A stretch of 64,000 bases of DNA from Desulfitobacterium hafniense DCB-2 (GTDB lineage Bacteria > Bacillota > Desulfitobacteriia > Desulfitobacteriales > Desulfitobacteriaceae), in contig NC_011830.1 of assembly GCF_000021925.1 (NCBI RefSeq), forward strand, positions 2,256,501-2,320,500, in the 5' to 3' direction. The translations under genes were made by a program, and so were the position numbers. Shown piece by piece: positions 18,058 through 27,060 of this stretch. The notes beneath the pieces are model-generated. The model saw only the letters and a list, made by a program, of their open reading frames with translations, ran no database searches and had not been told where the DNA came from. Numbering within the stretch: position 1 is the first letter of the stretch; each line of letters opens with the position of its first letter.

Positions 18058-18528
18058 ATGGAATTGATATTAATGCGCCATGGACAAGCTGAAGAGAATA
18101 TGGAGAATGATGCGGAACGCACCTTAACAAAAGAGGGGCAGAAGAAGATCAAACGGGTAGCCTTCGGGATCGATCATTTGCTGGACGTAAAGCAAAAAAT
18201 CTGTATTTGGACCAGTCCGCTGGAAAGAGCCTGGCAAACGGCTCAGATCATCGCTAAGAAGCTGAATGTAGCGGAGGTGGAAAAGGTCGAGATGCTGGCC
18301 ACAGGAGGCGATCTTATGGCTTTGCTCGAAGAGTGGCTGCCGCAAAAGCAAGCCGATTGCTTAATCATCGTGGGTCATCAGCCCTATCTGTCGGACTGGA
18401 GCGTGAAACTGGCTGCTACCCCCCTGCCTTTTAAAAAAGGAGCCATCGCGGGGTATAAACTTAATGAGGAATCTCCCTTAACAGCTCAGTTGCGCTGGTT
18501 TGTACAGCCCGGTGTGTGGTCGAAGTAA
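18058..18528 (+). CDS. sixA: SixA-like phosphohistidine phosphatase
   Basis: A 156-residue small histidine phosphatase. The RHG motif is at 7-9 (MRHGQA), the second arginine in SPLERAWQTA, and the later catalytic histidine in IVGHQPYLSDW. SixA proteins remove phosphate from phosphohistidine; placement after ppk, whose mechanism uses a phosphohistidine, suggests a link, but that is inference. GGGAGG lies 8 nt upstream of the ATG. A strong terminator follows. Confidence 0.9.
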   Translation: MELILMRHGQAEENMENDAERTLTKEGQKKIKRVAFGIDHLLDVKQKICIWTSPLERAWQTAQIIAKKLNVAEVEKVEMLATGGDLMALLEEWLPQKQADCLIIVGHQPYLSDWSVKLAATPLPFKKGAIAGYKLNEESPLTAQLRWFVQPGVWSK

Positions 18529-18550
18529 GGCTGCGGAGAGATTAATAGAA

Positions 18551-18587
18551 AAAACCCGGCTCGACGAAAGTTGAGCGGGTTTTTTTC
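18551..18587 (+). terminator. Terminator of the ppk operon
   Basis: AAAACCCG/CGGGTTTT and CTCGAC/GTTGAG stems, a GAAA tetraloop, one bulged G and a run of seven T. Confidence 0.9.
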
Positions 18588-18602
18588 AGGTTGACCATAA
18601 GT

Positions 18603-19442
18603 TCATGCCGATAAACCTCCTCTGGTAAAGAGTGCTGATTTATCCCCTATTTTGATCATGGCTGGTTGGCGGTTGGTATAGACGGACACGTACTTAAATC
18701 CGGCCTTTTTCAGGCGTTCCAGGCCTTCCTGGATTCCTTTGCCCACATCTTCAGCCCAGTGGGCATCCGAACCTACGGTAATAATTTCCCCGCCCAGCTC
18801 CTTGTAGAGGCGGATAATATCCAAGTCAGGCAGGCATTCCTGAGAGGATTGCCGGAGTCCGGAGGTGTTCACTTCGATACCTTTGCCTTTGTCAATGACG
18901 ATCCGGAGGATTTCCGCCAGCTGCTCCTGATAATCCATCAGATTGGCCCGCAGTCGGTACTTGGCAGCATAGCGTTTGACCAGATCCAGGTGTCCGAGAC
19001 AATCATAGTGGCCCCATTGGGCTAAGGCTTTGAGTTCTGTCAGGTAGCTTGCACAATAGGCGGCCAGGTTTTCCGGAGTGTAGCGGACTTCGCCAAAATC
19101 CACATTGTTGGGCATACGATGGGCGGAACCGAGCACGTAATCGTAGGGGTACTCTTCCAGGAGCTGCAATGAATACTTGGGAAAAAGATGGGGCTGGCCT
19201 AACTCCACGCCGCTCTTGATGCTGAGTTTCCCAGCGAAGCGCCGGCGGGCTTCGGCAATCTCGGTGAAATACTTCCGGCCATCATACTCAGAGTACTCTT
19301 CATGGCCGGCAGAGGGTTCGAAGTGATCGGTGACGGCGATTTCCTGCAGGCCCCGGGCGATGGCTTTGGCGCAGAGGGCGGAAATCTCGTCATGGGCATC
19401 CGTTGAATTTAAGGAATGCATGTGATAATCCAATAAAACCAT
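18603..19442 (-). CDS. PHP-domain phosphoesterase, histidinol-phosphatase-like
   Basis: The PHP metal motif DYHMHS is at the N-terminus (residues 5-10), followed by AVTDHFE near 37-43, a histidine at VLGSAHR, and a C-terminal GSDAHWAEDVG. These ligands match HisK/HisJ-type histidinol phosphatases, which share the 270-residue length. No other histidine genes are nearby, so the substrate is not certain. AAGGAGG stands 5 nt before the ATG. It converges on the ppk operon terminator. Confidence 0.85.
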   Translation of the reverse strand: MVLLDYHMHSLNSTDAHDEISALCAKAIARGLQEIAVTDHFEPSAGHEEYSEYDGRKYFTEIAEARRRFAGKLSIKSGVELGQPHLFPKYSLQLLEEYPYDYVLGSAHRMPNNVDFGEVRYTPENLAAYCASYLTELKALAQWGHYDCLGHLDLVKRYAAKYRLRANLMDYQEQLAEILRIVIDKGKGIEVNTSGLRQSSQECLPDLDIIRLYKELGGEIITVGSDAHWAEDVGKGIQEGLERLKKAGFKYVSVYTNRQPAMIKIGDKSALFTRGGLSA

Positions 19443-19581
19443 AGTGTCCTCCTTTTCAATAATGATTTACCGCTTTTACTATAACAGGAGATTGTTAACA
19501 TGGTTTTACGCCTGTGTTAAAAGACGGTTAAAGAGAAGGTAAAAAATGGTTTTGGAAAAGGTTGAATCTAGGAAAGCCGGA

Positions 19582-21177
19582 TTACTGGGAATCGGGATTC
19601 GGGTAGAAGGCGGATTTGAGCAAATCGCTTTCCTGTTGGAGCCAGGCGATAACCTCCGCTTTTTTTTTCATCACGGGAGCGATTTGCTGCCAGAGCTTTT
19701 GGAAAGACGCTTCTGCGCTGTTAAGAACCATGGGCTCGTTAATAGAAAAACGCACCGGCTCAGTACCGGCCGGTCCTAAGATCTCGACGATAAGGGCATG
19801 TCTTGCTTTAAGCACGCAAGATACATTTTTACCCAGCCCGGGAAGGTGCGTGTTCTTCCGGACAAAAGCCATTGAGTAATGATCATAGGTCTTCAGCAGG
19901 GTAATGAGGTGCTGGAGGAAATCGACCAATTCTTCCCTTTCCAGATCCACCGCATAGAGCCCGGCGGGATCCCAGAGGTAGAATTGGCGGTTTTTTACGA
20001 GATAATGGAGGCTGTCCATAGTGTAGATATCCTTGTATTCGTAGATTTTGATATTGGTCTGGAAAGCTTCCAGGCATTTTTGGTGGAAAGCCAGGGCTGA
20101 AGCCATTTCTTGGCTGGATAGGTTCCTTTTCAGCAACAGCTTTTTATAGAGCTGGAGGGGAAGCGTAAAGATGCTGAAGCTATTCTTAAAAAGAAAGCGG
20201 TTGCCGATAGCCGCTTCGCTTTCCAGCAGGGAGTTGCGGAAACTCTCTTCTTTGTCCGCCGGATAGTGAATAAGCAAAGGGGTAGCGGAAGACTGGGTAA
20301 GCCCCAGCCAATACTCTTCATAAAAGGAAATAGCCAGAGGGTTGCGGAGATACAGGGCGCAGGATTTATCGGCCTGGGCAACAAAACAAGAGAGGACCCC
20401 GGTTTCCGGCACGATAAAATAATCCTTGCCAAGGGTCAAGGAATCGTAGCTTTTCAGATAGTAGAGATAAAGTTGATTTGTGCCAAGGAGTGGTTTGAAG
20501 AAATTGAGCAAATCCATCATCCGCTGCAGATCATGGGTGATTCGCAGCAGGTAGTGGATCTCGCAGCCCTGAGCCATTAAATCCACCAGCATGGTTTGGA
20601 ATTGCCGCCGCTCATCTTCCCCGGACATATAAAAAAATACATCATTGAAATAAGTGATGTATATTGCTTTTCTTCTCTTATGGGTTTGAAGCGCCAGGCC
20701 TAAAAGGTGCCTGAAGGCTGCGGCCACATTAGGGGTTCCGGAAATAATCTTGTCGTCATGGGACATACTGCCCACTTCATTAAAAAAAGGCGGATTCGCC
20801 ATTGATTTTTTGTATTTAAGCAATTTCTTGGCTTCCTTAGTGTGCAGTTTATGATTGCTCAGGGAAATGCCCTGGGCTTCAAAAAGCACTTTCTTAATCT
20901 TTATTTCGATGCAGTCCGTTTCAGCATCAACACCAAAAACCCTTTCAAATAGCTCGTTGATAAGCTGAATTTGCAAAGAGTTTTTTATGTTTGCTGATAA
21001 AAACTGAGTGATTGCTTCTATGTAATTGGAATCATACGATGGAATTCTTTTCCCATTTACCCATCGGTTAACAAGGGAGCCATCCACATTAAGGGCTTTG
21101 GAAAGCCTGTTGATACTTACTCCCAGTGCAGAAAGCAGGTATTTCAGGCAATGGGCAAAATCAATGGATGTGTTCAT
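19582..21177 (-). CDS. Orphan HTH protein, 531 residues, unknown family
   Basis: Residues about 15-60 look like an XRE-type helix-turn-helix (SINRLSKALNVDGSLVNRWVNGKRIPS). The remaining 470 residues are soluble, mixed alpha/beta, and I do not recognise them; there is no AAA, GGDEF, TPR or sensor motif I can name. GAAGG lies 8 nt before the ATG. It is divergent from an HD-GYP gene with a 30-bp inverted repeat between them. It may be a regulator of that gene or of itself. Confidence 0.7.
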   Translation of the reverse strand: MNTSIDFAHCLKYLLSALGVSINRLSKALNVDGSLVNRWVNGKRIPSYDSNYIEAITQFLSANIKNSLQIQLINELFERVFGVDAETDCIEIKIKKVLFEAQGISLSNHKLHTKEAKKLLKYKKSMANPPFFNEVGSMSHDDKIISGTPNVAAAFRHLLGLALQTHKRRKAIYITYFNDVFFYMSGEDERRQFQTMLVDLMAQGCEIHYLLRITHDLQRMMDLLNFFKPLLGTNQLYLYYLKSYDSLTLGKDYFIVPETGVLSCFVAQADKSCALYLRNPLAISFYEEYWLGLTQSSATPLLIHYPADKEESFRNSLLESEAAIGNRFLFKNSFSIFTLPLQLYKKLLLKRNLSSQEMASALAFHQKCLEAFQTNIKIYEYKDIYTMDSLHYLVKNRQFYLWDPAGLYAVDLEREELVDFLQHLITLLKTYDHYSMAFVRKNTHLPGLGKNVSCVLKARHALIVEILGPAGTEPVRFSINEPMVLNSAEASFQKLWQQIAPVMKKKAEVIAWLQQESDLLKSAFYPNPDSQ

Positions 21178-21246
21178 GCATATACCTTCTTTATTTCCTT
21201 CTTTTTCATTATAAAGATTTATGGATATTTGTCTTAAAAAGATGTT

Positions 21247-21276
21247 CAGATGTCATAGCCACGGTTATGACATCTG
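21247..21276. promoter_or_regulatory. 11-bp inverted repeat between divergent genes
   Basis: CAGATGTCATA and TATGACATCTG pair perfectly around an 8-nt spacer, midway between the orphan HTH gene and the HD-GYP gene. There is no T-run, so an operator is more likely than a terminator. Confidence 0.55.
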
Positions 21277-21314
21277 TGGAAAGATTGTTTCTTTCTTCCA
21301 AATAACATTATAAT

Positions 21315-22031
21315 ATGATTCTTATATGGAGATTAACGACATATTTTGTCGGGAAGCGACATGAAGCAAAACTATTCTTCTCGCTGGCTTTAATGATTAA
21401 GGTGATGGAGAGGGAAGAGGGAACCGTGGAAGAGGAAACTGTGATCACAACTGTAAACACAAGTTCCAATAAGGACAAAACTTCGCCGGACTCCAAAGGC
21501 TGCGCTCTGGAGAAGCTTAACCTGAAGCTCTCGGCAAGTGTCATTGCCCAGCACGGCTACCGGGTTTCCCGGCTTTGTGAACGCATGGGCAGACAATTAG
21601 GCTTAAGGGAAATGGCTCTTACAGAACTCAGTATGGCGGGACTCTTTCATGATCTTGGCAAGATAGCTATCAGCAGAGCTATTCTTGAAAAAGCCGGCAA
21701 GCTGACCGAGGAGGAGTATAGGGAGATAAAACGGCACTCGGAAATAGGGTCCCAAATCCTCAGTTCGGTCAAAGGAATGGAAAACGTGGCGGAATATGTG
21801 CTTTATCATCACGAGCGCTGGGACGGAAAGGGCTATCCCCGGCAGCTTCAGGGGAGGGAGATTCCGCTGTACTCCCGGGTGATTGGCCTGGCTGATGCTT
21901 ATGATGCCATGACAAACAACCGGAGCTACCGCAAGGCCTTATCCAAAAAAGCGGCTATTCAGGAATTGCTATGGCATTCAGGGACCCAATTTGATCCGGA
22001 GCTGGTGGGGGAATTCATTAAGATACTGTAG
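21315..22031 (+). CDS. HD-GYP domain protein, likely c-di-GMP phosphodiesterase
   Basis: Residues about 70-238 form an HD-GYP domain with HDLGK, HSEIG, HHERWDGKGYP and DAYDAMTNNR; the GYP motif distinguishes it from plain HD domains. No receiver or sensor domain is attached, unlike most members. The start is uncertain: the ATG at 21315 lacks a ribosome site, and ATGs at 21390 and 21405 are alternatives, all ahead of the domain. A chemoreceptor gene starts 44 bp after the stop, so cyclic-di-GMP turnover and chemotaxis may be co-expressed. Confidence 0.85.
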   Translation: MILIWRLTTYFVGKRHEAKLFFSLALMIKVMEREEGTVEEETVITTVNTSSNKDKTSPDSKGCALEKLNLKLSASVIAQHGYRVSRLCERMGRQLGLREMALTELSMAGLFHDLGKIAISRAILEKAGKLTEEEYREIKRHSEIGSQILSSVKGMENVAEYVLYHHERWDGKGYPRQLQGREIPLYSRVIGLADAYDAMTNNRSYRKALSKKAAIQELLWHSGTQFDPELVGEFIKIL

Positions 22032-22074
22032 GTGCTTATGGGGTGCCGGACAGAAACAAAAGGGAGCTGCAACA

Positions 22075-23790
22075 ATGCAAAAATTTCGCAATTTGAAAAC
22101 GGCCACAAAACTGAATAGCTTAACAATGTTCATGGCTGTATTTCTCGGGCTTGTCGGCCTGGTGGGGATCTATTCCACCTATAACCTGGCCGCTGCGGTG
22201 GAAAATATGTACCAGAATAACCTGCTCCCTGTCAAATGGGTGAATGGGGCCCGGGGACAAACCAGAGCGGTGGAGGCTCTGACCCTTGAAGTATTTATGA
22301 CTCAGGATCAAAGCAAGCAGCAGGAGATTCTGCAGGAGATGGAGGAACGGGTCGCGGAAGTGGATACTCTTCTTGCTGATTATAGCAAAGCAGATATGGA
22401 TGCCCATGAGCAGGAGCAGTTCGCGAAGCTGATGGATACCCTGCAGCTCTACCGTACGGAAAGAGATAAAGCCATCGATATGGCAACAGCGGGAAACCAG
22501 GATGAGGCGTTCAGGTATTTTTCTGCTCATGCAGCCAGCCAGGTTGACGCTGTGAATGATCTTTTAAAGGAGCTTGCCGATTATAATGCCCAGCTTGCCG
22601 ATGAGGAAGAGATAAAAAGCCAGGCAAAGGCAGCCATGACCAGTAAAGTTATGGTGGGCATCACGTTGGTGGCCATCGTTTTGGCTTTGGGTATCGGCCG
22701 GTTCATCGCCAGGCTGATTGCTAATCCTCTGATTCAGGTGGAAGGCACCGTTCGGGAGATCGCTCAGGGGAACCTGACCGTGGAAAAAATGGCGATAGAT
22801 TCTGAAGATGAGGTGGGCCGGCTGGCGGCGGGGATCAATGCTATGACGGAGAATTTGCGGCTTTTAATTGAAAACATAACCCACACAGCGGAGCAAGTAG
22901 CCGCTTCGTCAGAGGAACTGACAGCCAGTGCCGAGCAGTCCGCCTCGGCCACCAATTCGATTGCCGCAACCATTACCGAAGTGGCGGCGGGAGCGGCCAG
23001 GCAGGAGGCTGCCGTTGATAATGCAGCGTCGATTGTGGAAGAGATGTCGGCCGGTATTCAACAGGTTGCAGCTACGGCCAACAGTGTCTCCAGGTCTGCC
23101 GAGCTGACAGCCAATGCGGCCGGTCAAGGTGACAAGGCGGTAAACGCGGCTGTGAGTCAGATGAAAAACATCGAAAAAACGGTAGCAGGCACGGCCCAGG
23201 TCGTTACCCAGCTAGGGGAGCGCTCGAAAGAAATCGGTCAGATTGTGGATGCTATCTCCGGAATTGCCGCCCAAACTAATCTGCTGGCCCTCAATGCGGC
23301 GATCGAGGCGGCTCGTGCCGGTGAGCAGGGCAGAGGATTCGCTGTGGTTGCCGAGGAAGTACGCAAGCTTGCTGAGCAATCCCAGGAAGCGGCTAAGCAG
23401 ATTGCCGGCCTGATTGCGGAGATCCAGAAGGAGACCCTTAGTGCTGTGAAGGCTATGAACGAGGGTACCCATGAAGTGAAGATCGGCTCGGAAGTAGTCA
23501 ACTCTGCCGGAGAGGCTTTTGACGAGATTGTCGGCCTGATCGGCGACGTTTCCACTCAGGTCAGGGAAATCTCGGCAGCAATTCAGCAGATGGCTTCCGG
23601 AAGTCAGCAAATTGTGGATTCGGTACGGGATATCGACCGGGTCAGCAAGGAAGCATCCGGTCAGACTCAGACCGTTTCAGCCGCTACCGAGGAACAGTCC
23701 GCATCCATCGAAGAAGTAGCGGCATCCAGCGAGGAACTGGCTAAAATGGCGGAGGAGCTGCAGCGTGCGGTCAGGAAGTTCAGGATATAG
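22075..23790 (+). CDS. Methyl-accepting chemotaxis protein
   Basis: Transmembrane chemoreceptor, 571 residues. A first helix (about 14-38) and a second (about 190-212) flank a helical periplasmic domain of four-helix-bundle type. HAMP follows (about 213-265), then the long signalling coiled coil with the hairpin tip IAAQTNLLALNAAIEAARAG near 400-420. The C-terminus ends in KFRI, with no CheR-tethering pentapeptide. AAAGGGAG precedes ATG 22075; the frame is open further upstream into the HD-GYP gene but that part lacks a start signal. A terminator follows. Confidence 0.93.
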   Translation: MQKFRNLKTATKLNSLTMFMAVFLGLVGLVGIYSTYNLAAAVENMYQNNLLPVKWVNGARGQTRAVEALTLEVFMTQDQSKQQEILQEMEERVAEVDTLLADYSKADMDAHEQEQFAKLMDTLQLYRTERDKAIDMATAGNQDEAFRYFSAHAASQVDAVNDLLKELADYNAQLADEEEIKSQAKAAMTSKVMVGITLVAIVLALGIGRFIARLIANPLIQVEGTVREIAQGNLTVEKMAIDSEDEVGRLAAGINAMTENLRLLIENITHTAEQVAASSEELTASAEQSASATNSIAATITEVAAGAARQEAAVDNAASIVEEMSAGIQQVAATANSVSRSAELTANAAGQGDKAVNAAVSQMKNIEKTVAGTAQVVTQLGERSKEIGQIVDAISGIAAQTNLLALNAAIEAARAGEQGRGFAVVAEEVRKLAEQSQEAAKQIAGLIAEIQKETLSAVKAMNEGTHEVKIGSEVVNSAGEAFDEIVGLIGDVSTQVREISAAIQQMASGSQQIVDSVRDIDRVSKEASGQTQTVSAATEEQSASIEEVAASSEELAKMAEELQRAVRKFRI

Positions 23791-23823
23791 AAAATCGGGG
23801 AGAGGGTTCCAAGGATTTTAAAG

Positions 23824-23860
23824 AGTGTTTAAAGTGTTAAATAGTGTTAAGTAGCATTAA
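23824..23860. repeat. Short tandem repeat after the chemoreceptor gene
   Basis: Four imperfect units of about 10 bp: AGTGTTTAA, AGTGTTAAAT, AGTGTTAAGT and AGCATTAA, directly before a terminator. Function unknown. Confidence 0.6.
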
Positions 23861-23863
23861 AAG

Positions 23864-23916
23864 GCGTCTTTAGGTTTCAATTGAATTCAATTGATTCTTT
23901 AAAGACGCTGTTTTTT
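23864..23916 (+). terminator. Terminator of the chemoreceptor gene
   Basis: GCGTCTTTA pairs with TAAAGACGC, the inner part contains CAATTG-AATT-CAATTG, and TTTTTT follows. Confidence 0.85.
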
Positions 23917-24067
23917 GCACCTTTTGACGGCTGGTCTTTTTGCTTTGTTTGATTACTGGTATGATAGAGCCGGATAACAGCAAATTATTTCAGGAAATTA
24001 TGCGAAAAGTTGCTTTTAATTTCGTTGTATAGAGTGTAAGAGCTCTTACAAGGAAAAGAGGGAAACC

Positions 24068-24640
24068 ATGAAGACCAAGGACAATTACATAGGCCGCTTG
24101 AAAAATAAAGACGAAGATGCTCTGGAATTCATTATGGATGAATACTTCCCATTAGTGAAGGGGATTGTCCGTCAAGTCCTGCTTCCTATCGGCAGCAGGG
24201 AACTGACGGAGGAATGCATCAGTGATGTGTTTCTTGCCGTTTGGCATCATGCCCAAAAGTTCAAGGGCGAAGGAGAAGAGGAGTTTCGCAAGTGGCTTTG
24301 CGCCATCGCTAAATACAAGGCCATAGATTTTTACCGCCGGGAAAGAAAAAACCTGGAAGTTCCTGCTTCCGATCGTGAAGCAATCGACCTGTTTCCGCCC
24401 CAAGAATCGGCGGAGGAACAAGTGCTTTTTATGGAGAATGCCAAGGAAATGAACAAACTGCTGAACTCTTTCTCCGCTACGGATCGCCATATATTCATCA
24501 TGAAATTCTTTTGGGGGATGCCCTCGGAAGAGATCTCCAGGAAACTGGGATTGACCAAATCAGCTGTGGATAATCGTATTTACAGGAGCAAAAAGCAACT
24601 GGTAAAGGGTGTCCTGAGCTTGGGAGAAGGGGGATGTTAA
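24068..24640 (+). CDS. ECF-type RNA polymerase sigma factor
   Basis: A 190-residue sigma-70 family factor with region 2 (residues about 20-95, ECISDVFLAVWHHAQKF and WLCAIAKYKAIDFYRRE) and region 4 (about 130-185, GMPSEEISRKLGLTKSAVDNRIYRSKKQL). Regions 1 and 3 are missing, as in ECF factors. A GGAAAAGAGGG stretch precedes the ATG. The next gene overlaps its end and encodes a one-helix membrane protein of a type found with such sigma factors, so the two form a sigma/anti-sigma-like pair. Confidence 0.93.
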   Translation: MKTKDNYIGRLKNKDEDALEFIMDEYFPLVKGIVRQVLLPIGSRELTEECISDVFLAVWHHAQKFKGEGEEEFRKWLCAIAKYKAIDFYRRERKNLEVPASDREAIDLFPPQESAEEQVLFMENAKEMNKLLNSFSATDRHIFIMKFFWGMPSEEISRKLGLTKSAVDNRIYRSKKQLVKGVLSLGEGGC

Positions 24641-25794
24641 GGATGAAAGATCTCTACGATTTTTTTAATGAGATAGACATTGACTTAAATGAGTTTGCAG
24701 AGGCGGAGGTGGATGAGTTGGAAAAGTCGAGAGTTAAACAAAGGGTGAGAGAAGGTATCGCCGCAACCGGTCAGCCGGGCGGGCTGAAGAAACGGAGCAA
24801 AAGCAAGGCGATGGTGGCTGTTGCCGCCGCTATGCTCATGACCGTAGGACTCTCCGGGTTTGGCTTGGTCTTTCCCGCTTATGCCAGGGAAGTTCCTGTC
24901 ATCGGTGATATTTTCCGATTTTTAGATGACGGACGTACGGGAGTTTATGATTTATATACGGAAAAAGCCTTGGACATCAATATGGTCAAGGCGGATAATG
25001 GCATTGAAGTGACCCTGAATCAAGGTATTTACGACGGCAGAACCTTATCCTTCACCTATACCATCAAGACGGAAAAGGATTTTGGAGAAAGGCCTCGCTT
25101 GGATGACTGGATTAATGTTGATTTTGCCCAGGGTTCCACTGGCAGCTCCCAATTAAAACGAGTTAGCCCCGGCGTCTATGTGGGGCAAAGCAACTATACT
25201 TTTTTCAGCGAGGAGGAAGCCCGGGAGGCTATTTCCTTCCGTTGGAGGATTTCCGGGATGACGAATATGGAGGAAAGCACAGAAACGGGAGACTATAAAA
25301 CCACAGACTGCAAGCTGAACTTCAGCGTATCCTTAAATGCTCTGGATTATACCGTGGTCAAGATTGATGACAATCAGGCTCAGGCTCAGAATGTGGCCAT
25401 TAGCTTAAACCGCCTCTCTCTGACCCCGATTAATACCCTTCTCTACTACTCTGAAATAGTCCCTAATAATCTTTCTCATGCAGTGCAGATGGATTGGGAG
25501 ATCAAGGACGATTTAGGCAATATCTATGAGCATGAAACGAATGGCGGGCAGGGCAAAGTCGGTGATGAAACCACGGAGATGGAAAATATCATCACCTTTA
25601 AACGTCTTGATCCCAAGGCAAAAACCCTGTTGATCACCCCGACCTTGAAGCTGGTTCATAGCCAGGGCGGCGGTGTGGCATTCGATGCAAACGGAAAGGA
25701 AACTCATTTCAGCTATGAAGGGCTACCGGAAGGGGTCGATGCCGGGGAGTGGATCATGAAGACGATTAGCGTAGACCTCAGCACCGTGAACTAA
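24634..25794 (+). CDS. DUF4179-like membrane protein, putative anti-sigma factor
   Basis: 386 residues: a cytoplasmic head of about 50, one membrane segment near 58-80, then a 300-residue extracytoplasmic domain of beta character resembling DUF4179. Such proteins sit after ECF sigma genes and are thought to hold the sigma factor until a signal arrives. It overlaps the sigma gene by 7 bp (ATG 24634); ATG 24643 is three codons in and has better spacing to the GAAGGGGG site. Followed by a strong terminator. Confidence 0.8.
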   Translation: MLRMKDLYDFFNEIDIDLNEFAEAEVDELEKSRVKQRVREGIAATGQPGGLKKRSKSKAMVAVAAAMLMTVGLSGFGLVFPAYAREVPVIGDIFRFLDDGRTGVYDLYTEKALDINMVKADNGIEVTLNQGIYDGRTLSFTYTIKTEKDFGERPRLDDWINVDFAQGSTGSSQLKRVSPGVYVGQSNYTFFSEEEAREAISFRWRISGMTNMEESTETGDYKTTDCKLNFSVSLNALDYTVVKIDDNQAQAQNVAISLNRLSLTPINTLLYYSEIVPNNLSHAVQMDWEIKDDLGNIYEHETNGGQGKVGDETTEMENIITFKRLDPKAKTLLITPTLKLVHSQGGGVAFDANGKETHFSYEGLPEGVDAGEWIMKTISVDLSTVN

Positions 25795-25862
25795 GACCTT
25801 CCTGGACTTGTCTTGCGGGTCTGAGCAGTGCGGTGCAGGATACTGTAGAAAGTCTGATCGCA

Positions 25863-25907
25863 AAAGAGGAAGACCTGCTCTGTTTAAGGGCGGGTCTTCC
25901 TCTTTTT
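25863..25907 (+). terminator. Terminator after the sigma factor pair
   Basis: GAGGAAGACC pairs with GGTCTTCCTC; A-run before and TTTTT after, so it could also act on the opposite strand. Confidence 0.88.
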
Positions 25908-26016
25908 ACATTGTCAGAAAATATAAGTGCAACCAGCGGACTTCGCCTCATTTGTGAGCATGGGTTTAAGGCACTGTGAAGCTGGCATTTCTTTAGGGCA
26001 CTTTTAGCGAAGTCAA

Positions 26017-27021
26017 TCACTGGGGAATGATGATTTCCGCTTTTTCACCAATTTTTAAGGGGATTTCGGGAGTCAGGTTAACTTTGATCTTCATGCTTTC
26101 CTTATTCTTATTGGCAGAGGTCTGCATGTCTTTGGGGGTATACTGGGCCTTCACATCGATAAAGCTGACGGTTCCTTCATATTCCTTCTCTCCCCAGCGG
26201 ATGACGACCTTTTGTCCGTGGCTTAGTTTCGGCAGAGATTCTTTGGGCATATAAGCTACCAGGTGTTTCTCTGTTTCAGAAGCGATATCGACGAGATTAA
26301 ATCCGGGGGAGATCATATTTCCGGGCAGATAATTCCTGCTGATCACCGTTCCGTCCTGAAGAGCGTGCAGGGTGTATTTGCTTAAATTATCCTTGGTCTG
26401 GCGGATTTGCACTTCCGTCAAAGCCAGATCAGCCTGAGCCGCGTCTATTTTTTCCTGGGGGGTGCCTTTCTGGATTAAGGCTAATTGCCGGCGGGCATTA
26501 TCCAATTGGATGGCGGCCGTGGATACCGCAGCTTCGGCTAAATTCGCCTGGTATTTGATTTTATCCAGTTCGGACTGGGCCAGAGCGCCGGCTTCCTGCA
26601 GAACCTGAGCATCTTCATAATCCTTTTTGGTCCGCTCTTGGGTCAGCTGAGCATTTGCCGAGGCTATTTCCGCTAAAGCGACATTATTCTGTCGCTGCTT
26701 CACTTCCTCAGGGTCCGCTCCTGCCGTCAATTCAGCCAAAACCGCCTGTTTTCTGGCCAGGGCCTGCTCCAACTGCTCCAGAGCATACCGCTCATTGCTG
26801 TCATCCAGCACTGCCAGAATGTCACCGGCTTTGACTGACTGGCCAAGCTCCACATTCAGTTGACTGATTTTCCCGGACACTTCGCTGTAATGGGCGTAGA
26901 TGCCCGTTTCCGCGATGCCGGTCAAGACCAGGCCCGATGGGGAAGAACAGCCGGATGCGGTTAAGATGAACCCGATCAGGCCTAGGAATAAGAAGCCGAA
27001 GCTTATGGGTCTTTTTTGCAT
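26017..27021 (-). CDS. HlyD-type efflux adaptor lipoprotein
   Basis: Membrane fusion protein of a drug-efflux type ABC system. A signal peptide ends in TASGC with C25 as the lipidation site. A biotinyl-lipoyl half (GKISQLNVELGQSVKAGDILAVLD, about 48-72), a long alpha-helical hairpin (about 75-200) and a return beta-barrel (about 205-334) follow. GAGGAGG precedes the ATG. Its ABC permease and ATPase genes lie upstream on the same strand but are separated by 440 bp of palindrome-rich DNA, which is unusual for this operon type. Confidence 0.88.
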   Translation of the reverse strand: MQKRPISFGFLFLGLIGFILTASGCSSPSGLVLTGIAETGIYAHYSEVSGKISQLNVELGQSVKAGDILAVLDDSNERYALEQLEQALARKQAVLAELTAGADPEEVKQRQNNVALAEIASANAQLTQERTKKDYEDAQVLQEAGALAQSELDKIKYQANLAEAAVSTAAIQLDNARRQLALIQKGTPQEKIDAAQADLALTEVQIRQTKDNLSKYTLHALQDGTVISRNYLPGNMISPGFNLVDIASETEKHLVAYMPKESLPKLSHGQKVVIRWGEKEYEGTVSFIDVKAQYTPKDMQTSANKNKESMKIKVNLTPEIPLKIGEKAEIIIPQ

Positions 27022-27060
27022 AACCCAATTTCCTCCTCAGTTAGATTAAGTTTGCAGACA

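Noticed and set aside
23824..23860. Possible CRISPR-like tandem repeat
   Set aside because: Units are about 10 bp with no spacers and no cas genes.
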